From the NCBI RefSeq assembly GCF_019795155.1, contig NZ_JAILYN010000004.1:110495-174494 (forward strand): a stretch of 64,000 nucleotides of DNA. Reading direction: 5' to 3'. This document shows positions 11,905 through 21,747 of the stretch, one piece after another. This DNA is from Marinobacterium arenosum (GTDB lineage: Bacteria > Pseudomonadota > Gammaproteobacteria > Pseudomonadales > Balneatricaceae). The translations under genes and the position numbers were made by a program. Under the pieces are notes generated by a model, which worked only from the letters and a program-made list of their open reading frames with translations, was not told where the DNA came from and did not search any database. Numbering within the stretch: position 1 is the stretch's first letter; each line of letters begins with the position of its first letter.

Positions 11905-12458
11905 TGCGCCGCCTCCTGCTTATCCGCATCCGGTTTTTTCAGCGGTACGGCCAGATAAAAGCTCTTGCCGCCCCCTTCACTGCCAACCTTGCTGAGATTG
12001 GGCTCGCCAAACCAGACCGAACCATCCAGGTTTCGCATCAGGCTGGAGACCATCAGGCTGTCCCGGGCCAGCCCTTCGATCGCCACCTGCTCACCCTTGC
12101 GAATCAGCGAGTTGTAATGCACCTCATCCGGCAGTACCCGCACCAGTTCGTCGAAGTTACGCACGATGATCGGTCGGTTGCCCTGCAGCTCCTGAATCGC
12201 ATTCAGGCGTTCCAGCAGGCGGGTACGGGTATTTTTCAGCTCCTCAATCTCCCGGATCAGCTGTTCCAGCTTGACCAGTTCCTGCTGCAGGTAGCTGTTG
12301 CGTGCCAGCTGGCGGGACTTCTGGTAGTCGTAGTAGTAGCCGATACCCAGTACCACCAACGCCGCCAATATCACCACCGCCAGCATGTTGGAGACAAACT
12401 GCTTCTGGCGTTGCGCAGTGCGCTCCTCTCGCCAGGGCCTCAGGTTGATGTTCGCCAT
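11901..12458 (-). CDS. pilN: Type IV pilus assembly protein PilN
   Basis: PilN is the inner-membrane partner of PilO, and its cytoplasmic N-terminus docks into PilM. The 185-residue protein begins with the PilM-binding peptide, here MANINLRPWREERTAQRQ (residues 1-18). A transmembrane helix around 25-43 (LAVVILAALVVLGIGYYY), a coiled coil (about 50-85) and a small ferredoxin-like domain follow. It is 13 bp downstream of pilM and overlaps pilO by 4 bases. Confidence 0.96.
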   Translation of the reverse strand: MANINLRPWREERTAQRQKQFVSNMLAVVILAALVVLGIGYYYDYQKSRQLARNSYLQQELVKLEQLIREIEELKNTRTRLLERLNAIQELQGNRPIIVRNFDELVRVLPDEVHYNSLIRKGEQVAIEGLARDSLMVSSLMRNLDGSVWFGEPNLSKVGSEGGGKSFYLAVPLKKPDADKQEAAQ

Positions 12459-12471
12459 CGTCTCCCCTTAC

Positions 12472-13527
12472 TCAACTGGTGGCGCGCAGTGCCAGGCCGC
12501 AGGCTTTCACCAGCGAAGGCGCATCGCGTTGAATCTGATCGGTGCTGTATTTCGGATTGCAGTTCATCGCCGCGAAAGGATTGGCCAGCAGGGTCGGCAC
12601 CCCCTCCTCCTCCTGCAGCTGATCGGCCACCCCATCCAGCAATGCCGTGCCGCCCATCAGCAGAAGCTGGTCCAGCTGGCTGTGTGCCTCGGACGAGTAG
12701 AAGAACTGCAGTGCCCGGGAGATCTGCTGCACCACTGTGCCGCGAAACGGCAGCAGTACCATCTCGCGAATCTCGTCGCTGACCTCATTGCGGCGCAGCG
12801 CGTTCACCACTTCGTCCTCTTCGATGTTGTACTGCAGCTGGATGGCCCGCACCAGTTCGGCGCCACCGAACGCCTGCTCGCGTGAATAGACGATCTGGTT
12901 GCCGCGAAATACGTTGAGGGTGAGGGTGGTAGCACCGATGTCGACCAGGCCGACCAGGGCATTCTCGGGCACCTCCCGAGTTAGCAGCGGCATCACCCGT
13001 TCGATGGCGTAGCTGTCGACGTCGACCACGTCGCATTTCAGCCCGCTGCCGGCCAGCGCGTCCTCGCGCTGATCGACCTGGTCGCGCCGACAGGCTACCA
13101 GCAGGATATCGTTCAGTCCGGCGTGGCCGTTGGCCGGCCCGAGCACTTCGAAATCAAGGGCCACCTCGTCCAGGGCATAGGGGATGAATTGATCGGCCTC
13201 GACCCGGATCTGGTCTTCCAGTTCCATCTCCGTGAAGGCATCACTGAGTTCGAGGCGCTTGGTGATTACCGAGGAGGCGGGCACCGCAACGATACCGCGC
13301 TTCAGCGCGGTGCCGCTGATCCGCACGGCCTGCTCGACTGCGTTAGCAACCGCGGCTGCGTCCTGAATGGCACCGTCGGTCACTACCCCGGATGGCAAAG
13401 AGACAACGGCATAGCTGTCCAGTCTCAGCTGCTCGCCTTGACCGGTCAGCGCTACCACCTTGACCGAGGAGGAGCCGATATCGACACCGACCCAGCCTAC
13501 CGATTTTTTCCCGAATAAACCAAACAC
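12472..13527 (-). CDS. pilM: Type IV pilus assembly ATPase PilM (actin-like)
   Basis: PilM is a cytoplasmic FtsA/actin-like protein that binds the PilN N-terminus and helps connect the pilus motor to the envelope complex. The 351-residue protein shows the actin-fold phosphate-1 motif VGVDIGSSSVKVVAL near residue 13, the phosphate-2 motif GLVDIGATTLTLN and a C-terminal LLMGGTALLDGVADQL. It is the first gene of the pilMNOPQ operon. The 150-bp gap upstream separates it from the divergent PBP1A gene and must hold both promoters. Confidence 0.96.
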   Translation of the reverse strand: MFGLFGKKSVGWVGVDIGSSSVKVVALTGQGEQLRLDSYAVVSLPSGVVTDGAIQDAAAVANAVEQAVRISGTALKRGIVAVPASSVITKRLELSDAFTEMELEDQIRVEADQFIPYALDEVALDFEVLGPANGHAGLNDILLVACRRDQVDQREDALAGSGLKCDVVDVDSYAIERVMPLLTREVPENALVGLVDIGATTLTLNVFRGNQIVYSREQAFGGAELVRAIQLQYNIEEDEVVNALRRNEVSDEIREMVLLPFRGTVVQQISRALQFFYSSEAHSQLDQLLLMGGTALLDGVADQLQEEEGVPTLLANPFAAMNCNPKYSTDQIQRDAPSLVKACGLALRATS

Positions 13528-13636
13528 AAAGTCAGTTCCTTAAATGCTGGCGGAGGATTGCCGCAGCTTACTGCTATATCGGGGCCTTTTTTTTACCGTG
13601 GCCGCGTTGGGCTATGGGCTTCTCAGATCATGCCTA

Positions 13637-13642
13637 TATAAT
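13637..13642 (+). promoter_or_regulatory. Candidate -10 box for mrcA
   Basis: A consensus TATAAT lies 35 bp before the mrcA ATG in the divergent pilM/mrcA gap. The -35 region at a 17-bp spacing (ATGGGC) is weak. The rest of the gap shows no other clear signal. Confidence 0.45.
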
Positions 13643-13677
13643 GACCTATCGCCAAACCAACGTGTTGTAGCACTAGC

Positions 13678-16134
13678 ATGCGCGCTTTCTCTTCGCTTTT
13701 CAAAATCCTGTTTAAGATCGGCCTGTTGGCTGGTTTTTTTAGTGTTATTTCAATAATCGGAGCCTATGTCTACTTTTCTCCGCAACTTCCGCCGGTGGAA
13801 ACCCTGCGCGACGTGCAATTCCAGACGCCGCTGCGGGTTTACTCGGCCGACCAGAAGCTGATCGCCGAGTTCGGCGAAAAGCGCCGAACTCCAATTAGCG
13901 TAGATCAGATTCCGGAACAATACGTACAGGCGTTGCTGGCGGCGGAGGACAGCCGCTTCTACAAGCATGTTGGCATTGATATCAAAGGCTTACTGCGAGC
14001 GGCGGTACAGCTGGCGACCACCGGCCATATCCAGAGCGGCGGCTCGACCATCACCATGCAGGTGGCCAAGAACTTCTTCCTGACCCGTGAACGAACCTTC
14101 AAGCGCAAGTTCATGGAGATCCTGCTGGCGCTGCGGATCGAGCAGGAGCTGAGCAAGGACGAGATCCTCGAGTTGTATGTCAACAAGATCTACCTCGGCC
14201 ACCGCGCCTACGGTATCCAGGCCGCCGCCACGGTCTATTACGGTACCACCATCGACCAGCTCAGCCTGGCCCAGCTGGCGATGATCGCCGGCCTGCCGAA
14301 GGCACCGTCGGCCTACAACCCGATCACCAACCCGGAGCGGGCGCTGGAGCGCCGTAACTGGATCCTGCAGCGGATGCACGCGCTGGCCTATATCGATGAC
14401 GAAAGCTACGAGATCGCCCGCCAGTCGCCGGTCACCGCCCGCTATCATGGCAGCGATATCGAACTGCAGGCCCCTTATATCGCCGAGATGGTGCGGGCCG
14501 AACTCTATGCCCAGTACGGCGACAACCTCTACACCGACGGCTACCGGGTCTATACCACGCTGGACAGCCGGATGCAGAATGCCGCCTATACCGCCTTACA
14601 GAACGGTCTGCTGGCCTATACCGAGCGACACGGCTACCGCGGACCGGAGAAACAACTGCAGCTGGCGTCGATCGGCCAGGAGAAGGCATTCGCAGAGCTA
14701 CAGAAATTTGCCAGCTATGGCGATGTCGAGCCGGCGCTGGTGTTGTCGGTCGCCGAGCGTAGCGCCGAGTTGGTGCGCAAGAGCGGCGAGCGGGTCAGCC
14801 TGGACTGGGACGCCTTGTCCTGGGCGCGCAAATACCTCAGCGTCAACGGCATGGGGCCGCGACCGAAAACCGCCGCCGATGTCCTCACCGCCGGCGATAT
14901 CGTCCGGATCCGGCCACGCCAGCCGGACCAGAAGCAGGACCAACCGGCCCAGACCGCCGCAACAGCCACCGACTGGCAGCTGACCCAGCTGCCACAGGTA
15001 CAGGGCGCGTTCGTCGCGCTGGATCCGAAGAACGGCGCCATCCGGGCACTGCTGGGCGGTTTCAACTTCCACCACAACAAGTTCAACCGGGCGGTGCAGG
15101 CCAACCGCCAGCCGGGCTCCAATTTCAAGCCGTTCATCTACACCGCCGCGCTAAACCAGGGCTACACCCCGGCCACGCTGATCAACGACGCACCGGTGGT
15201 GTTCCACGACGACAAGCTGGAAGCCAGCTGGCGGCCACAGAACTACAGCAAGAAGTTCTTCGGCCCGACCCGGCTGCGGGAAGCCCTGTACCGTTCGCGC
15301 AATATGGTATCGATCCGCATCCTGCAGGGTGTCGGCATCAACAACGCGCGGTCGTTCCTGACCAAGTTCGGCTTCGATGCCGAGCGGTTGCCGAGCAACC
15401 TGTCGCTATCACTGGGCAGCGCCGACGTCACACCGCTGGAGATCGCCACCGGCTATGCGGTGTTCGCCAACGGCGGCTTCAAGGTCAATCCGCACTTCAT
15501 CAGCCGGGTGGAAGATGCCTACGGCAAGCTGATCACTGCCAGCAAACCGGCCACCGTCTGCGAAGACTGCGTCTATTTGGGCGAACAGGCGGACGGCGCA
15601 ACACCGGCCGTGGCCGACGGCCAGCAGGTCAGCCCCTATCCACTGGCCGAACGGATTCTCGACAAGCAGGTCGGCTACCTGATCTACAACATCATGCAAG
15701 ACGTGATCAAGCGAGGCACCGGCCGCCGCGCCAAGGTGCTCAAGCGCAACGACCTGGCCGGCAAGACCGGCACCACCAACGACCAGAAGGACGCCTGGTT
15801 CTCCGGTTTCAACGGCGACTTGGTGGCGACCACCTGGGTCGGTTTCGACCAGCCGCAAACCTTGGGCCGCAGCGAATACGGCAGCCGTGCCGCACTGCCG
15901 ATCTGGGTCGACTTCATGCGGGTGGCGTTGGATGGCGCACCTGAAAACGCCCCGGTACCGCCGGACGGCATCGTCACCGTCAAGATCGATCCGAAAACCG
16001 GCCTGCTGGCCTACCCGGGACAGGAGGATGCGATCTTCGAGGTGTTCCGCGAGGACAATGCACCGACCCGAGTGGCCAGCACACCGGGCGCTCCGGGCAG
16101 CACCGCCGGCGGGGTTACCGAGGAGCTTTTCTGA
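13678..16134 (+). CDS. mrcA: Penicillin-binding protein 1A (bifunctional)
   Basis: This class A PBP polymerises and cross-links peptidoglycan from the inner membrane. The 818-residue protein has an N-terminal membrane anchor (about 8-30). A glycosyltransferase family 51 domain follows, with catalytic Glu in AAEDSRFYKH and the second motif GGSTITMQVAKN. The transpeptidase domain has SxxK at S481-K484 (PGSNFKPF), SxN in YRSRNMVS and KTG at 696-698. An OB-fold-like insert between the domains is consistent with PBP1A. It is divergent from pilM, the usual gammaproteobacterial arrangement. The stop codon's last base is the first base of a heptamer repeat array. Confidence 0.96.
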   Translation: MRAFSSLFKILFKIGLLAGFFSVISIIGAYVYFSPQLPPVETLRDVQFQTPLRVYSADQKLIAEFGEKRRTPISVDQIPEQYVQALLAAEDSRFYKHVGIDIKGLLRAAVQLATTGHIQSGGSTITMQVAKNFFLTRERTFKRKFMEILLALRIEQELSKDEILELYVNKIYLGHRAYGIQAAATVYYGTTIDQLSLAQLAMIAGLPKAPSAYNPITNPERALERRNWILQRMHALAYIDDESYEIARQSPVTARYHGSDIELQAPYIAEMVRAELYAQYGDNLYTDGYRVYTTLDSRMQNAAYTALQNGLLAYTERHGYRGPEKQLQLASIGQEKAFAELQKFASYGDVEPALVLSVAERSAELVRKSGERVSLDWDALSWARKYLSVNGMGPRPKTAADVLTAGDIVRIRPRQPDQKQDQPAQTAATATDWQLTQLPQVQGAFVALDPKNGAIRALLGGFNFHHNKFNRAVQANRQPGSNFKPFIYTAALNQGYTPATLINDAPVVFHDDKLEASWRPQNYSKKFFGPTRLREALYRSRNMVSIRILQGVGINNARSFLTKFGFDAERLPSNLSLSLGSADVTPLEIATGYAVFANGGFKVNPHFISRVEDAYGKLITASKPATVCEDCVYLGEQADGATPAVADGQQVSPYPLAERILDKQVGYLIYNIMQDVIKRGTGRRAKVLKRNDLAGKTGTTNDQKDAWFSGFNGDLVATTWVGFDQPQTLGRSEYGSRAALPIWVDFMRVALDGAPENAPVPPDGIVTVKIDPKTGLLAYPGQEDAIFEVFREDNAPTRVASTPGAPGSTAGGVTEELF

Positions 16135-16178
16135 GTGGACAGTGGACAGTGGACAGTGGACAGTGGACAGTGGACAGT
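16134..16178. repeat. Tandem heptamer array (AGTGGAC)x6
   Basis: Six perfect copies of AGTGGAC plus a partial AGT start at the last base of the mrcA stop codon. Related sequence on the other strand continues to about 16226 (CTGTTCACTGTCAACTC, CTGTTAACTCAC). Similar 7-bp-periodic motifs occur at 21451, 21693, 29506, 32083, 52449 and 52525. Confidence 0.9.
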
Positions 16179-16230
16179 TAGAGCACCGCGCTCACTGTTC
16201 ACTGTCAACTCATAGCTGTTAACTCACGCC

Positions 16231-17595
16231 TCACGACTTATAGTCGTTCTTATCCAGCCCGAACTTTTTCATCTTGTCGTACAGCGTCTTGCGCGGCAGG
16301 CCGAGGCTTTGCAGGGTGTCGTTGATCGAGCCGCCATGGCGGCCCAGTTCGGTGTGGATCAGCATCTTCTCGAACCGCGCCACCTGATCGGGCAGGGTCA
16401 TCCCCGAGGCGTTGCTGTCGGTGATCGGCCGGTTTTCGAAGTCGAAAGTGCAGGCCTCACCCAATAGCACGTAACGCTCGGCCAGGTTGCGCAGTTCACG
16501 CACGTTACCCGGCCAGCCGTGCGCCATCAGGCTGTGCAGCCGCTCGGCCGACAACGGCGGCACCTCGCGGCCATACTGGTTGGAAGCGATCAGTGCGAAG
16601 TGCTGGAACAGCAACGGGATATCATCGCGCCGTTCACGCAGCGGCGGGATATCGATCCGCACCACGTTGAGCCGGTAGTACAGGTCCTCACGGAACTCAC
16701 CGGCTTCGGCACGCTCCTTCAGGTCGGCCTTGGAGGCGGCCACCACCCGCAGATCGAGTGGAATCAGCTGGTTGGAACCGAGCCGTTCGATCTCCCGCTC
16801 CTCCAGTACCCGCAGCAGCTTGACCTGCAACGACATCGGCATGCTCTCGATCTCGTCGAGGAACAGGGTGCCGCCGTTGGCGTGTTCGAACTTGCCGATC
16901 CGCCGTGCCTTGGCATCGGTGAAGGCGCCCTTCTCGTGGCCGAACAGCTCCGACTCGATCAGGTTCTCCGGCACCGCGCCGCAGTTGATGGCGACGAAGT
17001 TGTGATCGCGCCGCTGGCTGTGCTCATGGATATAGCGCGCCAGCAGATCCTTACCGGTACCGGTCTCACCCATCAGCAGGATATCCGCCGGCGCTTCGGC
17101 GATCGATTGCACCAGCCGGCGCATCTGGGTGACCGCCGGAGTGTTGCCGATCACCCGCGGGCCGGGCGCGCTCTGCGCCGCCAGATCTTCGCGCAGGCGG
17201 CGGTTCTCCAGCGTCAGCGCCCGCTTCTCCGCCGCCCGGCGCACCACGTCCAGCAGCAACTCGGAGGAGAACGGTTTCTCGATAAAGTCGTAGGCGCCAT
17301 CGCGCATCGCGTTGACCGCCATCGAGATATCGCCATGACCGGTAATCAGGATCACCGGCAGATCGGGGTCGATCGCCTGGGCCCGCTTCATCAGCTCCAG
17401 GCCATCGATGCCGGGCAGGTTGATATCGGTCACCAGCACCCCTGGGCACTGCTCGGTCAACAGTTCCAGTGCCGGCTCGGCCCGCTCCAGCGCGGTCACC
17501 CCGTAGCCACCCAGTTCCAGCGTCTGGCCGGCGGCCAGGCGGATATGTTTCTCGTCATCCACCAGAATGATGGGGATCTCGTCAGCCCGTTGCAT
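16231..17595 (-). CDS. dctD: Sigma-54-dependent response regulator, DctD-like
   Basis: This 454-residue NtrC-family activator pairs with the adjacent DctB-like kinase. It has an N-terminal receiver domain with phospho-acceptor Asp at about residue 57 (VTDINLPG). A sigma-54 AAA+ domain carries Walker A GETGTGKD and the sigma-54-contacting GAFTDAK loop. A C-terminal Fis-type helix-turn-helix ends in [17 protein letters not shown]. An in-frame ATG lies at 17640, but the one at 17595 has an upstream AGGA and does not overlap the kinase gene, so it was chosen. No dicarboxylate transporter gene lies nearby, so the target is inferred only from family resemblance. Confidence 0.87.
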   Translation of the reverse strand: MQRADEIPIILVDDEKHIRLAAGQTLELGGYGVTALERAEPALELLTEQCPGVLVTDINLPGIDGLELMKRAQAIDPDLPVILITGHGDISMAVNAMRDGAYDFIEKPFSSELLLDVVRRAAEKRALTLENRRLREDLAAQSAPGPRVIGNTPAVTQMRRLVQSIAEAPADILLMGETGTGKDLLARYIHEHSQRRDHNFVAINCGAVPENLIESELFGHEKGAFTDAKARRIGKFEHANGGTLFLDEIESMPMSLQVKLLRVLEEREIERLGSNQLIPLDLRVVAASKADLKERAEAGEFREDLYYRLNVVRIDIPPLRERRDDIPLLFQHFALIASNQYGREVPPLSAERLHSLMAHGWPGNVRELRNLAERYVLLGEACTFDFENRPITDSNASGMTLPDQVARFEKMLIHTELGRHGGSINDTLQSLGLPRKTLYDKMKKFGLDKNDYKS

Positions 17596-17606
17596 ACTCT
17601 GTCCTG

Positions 17607-19853
17607 TTATCGGGTTTGGTCCGGTTGCGGCGCCGGGCAAACCGGCAATGTCAGGGTGAACACCGCGCCGCCGAGCGGATGGTTGGCGGCGCTGAGCTCG
17701 CCACCCAGGCTTTCAATAATGCGGTGCGAGATCGACAATCCAAGCCCCAGCCCCTGACCGGCCTTTTTGGTGGTATAGAACGGTTCGAACACCCGCTCCA
17801 GCTCCTGCTCGGGGATACCGGGACCGTTGTCACGCAGATGCAGCTTCAGCCACTTGCCCTGCTGCTCGATGTTGATCTCGATCGGTTTCTCGGCGCGCGC
17901 CTCCATCGCCTGTAGCGCGTTGCCGATCAGGTTGACCAGCACCTGCTCCAGCCGCACCGTGTCGCCCAGCACGTAATAGCGCTCCAGTTGGTCCGGCCAG
18001 CAGATATTGGCGCGTTCCTTATCCAGCCGGCCATACATGATCGACATCGCGCCGTCGCGCACCGCCTTCAGGCAGACCGGTTGCGGCTGGCCACTGCTGT
18101 TGCGGGAGAACTCCTTTAGCGGGTGGATGATCTTGGCCATCCGCTCGGTCAGGCCACCGATCTCCGCCAGGTTGGCCTGAGCGGTCTCCAGCTTGCCCAT
18201 CTGCAGGAAGGCGCGGGCATTGTCCGCATAAGAGCGGATCGCGGTCAAAGGCTGGTTCAGTTCGTGGTTGATGCCCGCCGACATCTGGCCGAGAACCGCC
18301 AGCTTGGCGGTCTGGATCAGCTCGTTCTGGGTTTTCTGGTGCTGAGTCACCTCGTCACGCAATTTGGTATTGGCCCGGGTCAGGTCGACGGTGCGCGCCT
18401 GAACCCGGCTCTCCAGCTCGTCATGGGCCTGCTGCAGCTGCTGCTCATACAGCTTGCGCTCGGTGATGTCGTGAATGGTGACGATAAAGCGTTGCACGCC
18501 GCCCACCATCATCTGGCCGATGATCAACTCGATCGGGAACAGACTGCCGTCCTCACGCCGACCGTGCGCCTCGATCAACAGCTCGGCCGGACGCTGCGAC
18601 TCGTCGGCAGTGATATGCTGCCAGCAGACCGGCCGGTCCTGCTGGGCCAGCAGGCGGCTGAAATACTCGCCGCGCAACTGTTGTTCCCGCGCCCCGAACA
18701 GCTTCTCAGCGGTGGTGTTGAAAGAGTCGATCCGGCCCTGGCTGTCCAGGGTGATCAGGCCGGCATGGGTATTATCGATAATGGCGCGGATACGGGCTTC
18801 GTTCTCCTCCAGCGCCTCGGTACGCTGCTGCTTGAAGCGGGCCCGCTCGCGCTGCGCCTTCTGGCGGGTCAGCAGGAACATAACCAGCAGCACCAGCGTC
18901 ACGTACCCGAACGCCACCAGTGTCACCGTCTCGAACACCGCCTCGGAGACCACCTTGGTGTTGGCCAGTATCTGTACCAGCAGGCCACTGTCCGGCAGTG
19001 CCGCCGATTGCATCAGGTATTGGCGCGCCCGGATACCGTCCAGCGCCTGGTTGGCGATCCGTTCGCCCTCCATCAGGGTGATCAGCGTACTGCCGTCACC
19101 GCGCTGCTGCCGCTCGATGATCTCCAACGCCTCGATCGGATGGTCACCGTAGCGCAGGCTGCCGACGATCCGCTGCATTTCGGACGATGACAGCGGCTTC
19201 AGGGCGCGGAACTTCCAATCCGGCCGGGTGGAGATGAACACCACCCCGTCCTCGTCGGTGACTAGGATATCCATCAGCGGATCGTTCCAGTCCTCCTCGA
19301 TATCATGCAAGTCGATCTTCAACACCACCACGCCGAGAATCTTGCCGGCTCTCTGCACCGGGTAGGAGAAGTAGTAACCGCGCTTCTTGGAGGTGGTGCC
19401 CAGCGCCGAGTAGCGGCCGGGCCGGCCCTGAATGGCGTCCTGGAAGTAGGGCCGGAAGCTGAAATTGCGGCCGATGAAGGTGCGCGGTTCAAGCCAGTTG
19501 CTGGCCGCCACGGTCACCCCGTCCGCCGCCATCAGATAGACATCGGCAGCCCCGATAATGGCGTTGACCTGCCGCAGATAGACACTGGCCCGCCGGCGCC
19601 GTTCGGGGTCGTCGGGGGCGAGCAGCAGGTTGACCAGATCGGAATGGGTGGCCAGCAGATTGGGCAGGTCACGGTAGCGATCCAGCTTCTGATCCAGCGC
19701 CAGCATATAGCGGTTGAGGTTGGTCTGCGAACGCTGCTGCAACTCCGCCAGTGCCTGGTTGCGGCTCAGCGACGCGGTCTGGCCGATCAACAGCAGGAAT
19801 ACCAGTGCCAGCAGGACACCGGTCAACAGCCGGGTGCGTTGTGAAAGGTTCAA
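17607..19853 (-). CDS. dctB: Sensor histidine kinase, DctB-like with an extra PAS domain
   Basis: A membrane sensor kinase of 748 residues. An N-terminal helix (about 9-27) and a second near 305-325 enclose a periplasmic double-Cache sensor (about 40-300), the type that binds C4-dicarboxylates in DctB. A cytoplasmic PAS domain (about 350-470, with NTHAGLITLD) and a coiled coil precede the HisKA motif GQMSAGINHELNQP (phospho-His near residue 530). An HATPase domain follows with NALQAM, DNGPGI and GLGLGLSI. The INHELNQPL box is characteristic of the DctB group, but DctB proteins of about 600-620 residues generally lack the PAS. It precedes dctD by 11 bp. Ligand specificity is inferred. Confidence 0.85.
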   Translation of the reverse strand: MNLSQRTRLLTGVLLALVFLLLIGQTASLSRNQALAELQQRSQTNLNRYMLALDQKLDRYRDLPNLLATHSDLVNLLLAPDDPERRRRASVYLRQVNAIIGAADVYLMAADGVTVAASNWLEPRTFIGRNFSFRPYFQDAIQGRPGRYSALGTTSKKRGYYFSYPVQRAGKILGVVVLKIDLHDIEEDWNDPLMDILVTDEDGVVFISTRPDWKFRALKPLSSSEMQRIVGSLRYGDHPIEALEIIERQQRGDGSTLITLMEGERIANQALDGIRARQYLMQSAALPDSGLLVQILANTKVVSEAVFETVTLVAFGYVTLVLLVMFLLTRQKAQRERARFKQQRTEALEENEARIRAIIDNTHAGLITLDSQGRIDSFNTTAEKLFGAREQQLRGEYFSRLLAQQDRPVCWQHITADESQRPAELLIEAHGRREDGSLFPIELIIGQMMVGGVQRFIVTIHDITERKLYEQQLQQAHDELESRVQARTVDLTRANTKLRDEVTQHQKTQNELIQTAKLAVLGQMSAGINHELNQPLTAIRSYADNARAFLQMGKLETAQANLAEIGGLTERMAKIIHPLKEFSRNSSGQPQPVCLKAVRDGAMSIMYGRLDKERANICWPDQLERYYVLGDTVRLEQVLVNLIGNALQAMEARAEKPIEINIEQQGKWLKLHLRDNGPGIPEQELERVFEPFYTTKKAGQGLGLGLSISHRIIESLGGELSAANHPLGGAVFTLTLPVCPAPQPDQTR

Positions 19854-20015
19854 CAGGGACTCTCGCTGGATACTTGACGATTAGGCGCCGCAGCGCCTTT
19901 CCATTATGCGCCGCCGGTACGGATCTTGAAATACCCGCGCCGGCATCATACTTTGGTAGCGGACTTGCGCTCCGCGCAACCGATGCCCTCACCTTTGTCA
20001 TGGGACCCACCAACA

Positions 20016-21452
20016 ATGCTGAAACGCACCAAGATCGTAGCCACCCTCGGCCCGGCCACCGACCAACCCGAAACCCTGGAGCAGCTGCTGTGCAGCGGCG
20101 TCAACACCGTGCGGCTGAACTTCTCGCACGGCAGCGCCGACGACCACCGCCGGCGCGCCACCGAGGTACGCGAGATCGCCCGCCGACGGGGCCTGGCCGT
20201 GGCGGTATTGGGCGACCTACAGGGGCCGAAGATCCGCATTGCCCGCTTCAAGGATGGCCCGATCCAGCTGGCAGCCGGCGACCGTTTCACGCTGGACGGC
20301 GAGCTGGCCACCGAAGCCGGCGATCAGCACCAGGTCGGCCTCGATTACAAGGACCTGGCCCGCGACTGCGAGCCGGGCGACCTGCTATTGCTCGACGACG
20401 GCCGGGTACAGCTGCGGGTGCTGGCGGTCAGCGGTAGCAAGGTCGACACCGAAGTGGTGATCGGCGGCCCGTTGTCCAACAACAAGGGGATCAACAAGCA
20501 GGGCGGCGGCCTGTCCGCCGCCGCGCTGACCGACAAGGACCGGCGCGACATCCTGGTCGCCGCCGAACTGGACATGGATTACGTGGCGGTCTCCTTCCCG
20601 CGCACCGCCGCCGACCTGCAGGAAGCCCGCGCGCTGCTGGACGCCGCCGGTAGCCGGGCCGAGATCATCGCCAAGGTAGAGCGCGCCGAGACGGTCGCCA
20701 GCCCGGAGGCGCTGGATGAGATCATCCGGGCCTGTGACGGGGTGATGGTGGCCCGCGGCGATCTCGGGGTGGAGATCGGCGACGCCGAATTGATCGGTGT
20801 GCAGAAGCACATCATCAAGCGCGCCCGCGAGCTGAACCGGGTAGTGATCACCGCCACCCAGATGATGGAGACCATGATCCAGAACCCGATGCCGACCCGC
20901 GCCGAGGTGTTCGACGTCGCCAATGCGATTCTCGACGGCACCGACGCGGTGATGCTGTCGGCCGAAACCGCCGCCGGCAACCACCCGGTCGAGGTGGTAC
21001 AGGCGATGACCCGGATCTGCCAGGGCGCCGAGAAACACCTGCTGTCGCGGCCGGCCCCGACCGGCATCACCCAACGCTGCGAGCGGATCGACGAAACCAT
21101 CGCCCGCTCGGCGATGTACACCGCCAACCACCTGGTCGGCGTCAAGGCGATCATCTGCCTGACCGAATCCGGCTCCACTCCGCTGTGGATGTCCCGTATC
21201 CGCTCCGGCCTGCCGATCTACGCATTGACCCGCAACGAACGCACGCTGCGCCGAATGGCGCTGTATCGCGGTGTCGAGCCGCTGTTCTTCGACGCCACCT
21301 CGGTGGACGAAAAGCAGCTCAACGAGGCGGTGCTCAGCATGCTGAAGGACCAGGGCCAGCTGGACAGCGGCGACCGGGTGCTGCTTACCCGCGGCGCCTC
21401 ACTGGGCAACGAAGGCGGCACCAACTCGATGCAAGTGCTAGAGGTGAGTTAA
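20016..21452 (+). CDS. pykA: Pyruvate kinase II
   Basis: Pyruvate kinase converts phosphoenolpyruvate and ADP to pyruvate and ATP. From the ATG at 20016 the protein is 478 residues, like E. coli PykA (480). Recognisable elements are KIVATLGPA at the N-terminus, [20 protein letters not shown], the metal-binding AKVERAE and [13 protein letters not shown], and the signature [10 protein letters not shown]. An upstream in-frame codon at 19926 would add 30 residues with no homology, so it was rejected. It is divergent from the dctB-like gene. A hairpin (21491-21508) and dispersed repeats follow the stop. Confidence 0.95.
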   Translation: MLKRTKIVATLGPATDQPETLEQLLCSGVNTVRLNFSHGSADDHRRRATEVREIARRRGLAVAVLGDLQGPKIRIARFKDGPIQLAAGDRFTLDGELATEAGDQHQVGLDYKDLARDCEPGDLLLLDDGRVQLRVLAVSGSKVDTEVVIGGPLSNNKGINKQGGGLSAAALTDKDRRDILVAAELDMDYVAVSFPRTAADLQEARALLDAAGSRAEIIAKVERAETVASPEALDEIIRACDGVMVARGDLGVEIGDAELIGVQKHIIKRARELNRVVITATQMMETMIQNPMPTRAEVFDVANAILDGTDAVMLSAETAAGNHPVEVVQAMTRICQGAEKHLLSRPAPTGITQRCERIDETIARSAMYTANHLVGVKAIICLTESGSTPLWMSRIRSGLPIYALTRNERTLRRMALYRGVEPLFFDATSVDEKQLNEAVLSMLKDQGQLDSGDRVLLTRGASLGNEGGTNSMQVLEVS

Positions 21453-21747
21453 CAGTTTTGCAGTTAACAGTGGGAAGTTGACAGTGTACAGCGGGCTACC
21501 TAGCCCGCTGACCGTCCTAACTGTCGTTCAGGATCCAACGCATCTATGCAAATAGCTTTGCAAGGATCAGCAGCCAGCAACGGGCAGCGCGCAAAACGCC
21601 ACCTCTGTTAACCGATTACTTAAAACTATCCGCTGTCCCGCCATCACCACGCGAGGCGCAAAGCCTGCGAATAGCAGCGGGGTATGATCCCTCTGTTAAC
21701 TTTTATCTGTTAACTGTCCCCTCAATACTCTGTTCACTCATAACTCA
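21451..21747. repeat. Intergenic heptad-type repeats and hairpin between pykA and acuI
   Basis: The 295-bp gap begins and ends with variants of the same motif family: AGTTAACAGT, CAGTTAACAGTGGG, AAGTTGACAGTG at 21451-21485, then on the other strand CTGTTAAC, CTGTTAACTG, CTGTTCACTC at 21693-21735. A perfect hairpin GCGGGCTA-CC-TAGCCCGC lies at 21491-21508 with no T tract. The middle portion shows no gene. Confidence 0.7.

Noticed and set aside
16134..16178. Heptamer array considered as a CRISPR or phase-variation tract
   Set aside because: There are no spacers between the units and it lies after a stop codon, so neither a CRISPR array nor in-frame phase variation fits.
21491..21508. Factor-independent terminator of pykA
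   Set aside because: The stem is perfect but no T tract follows, so it was described only as a hairpin.
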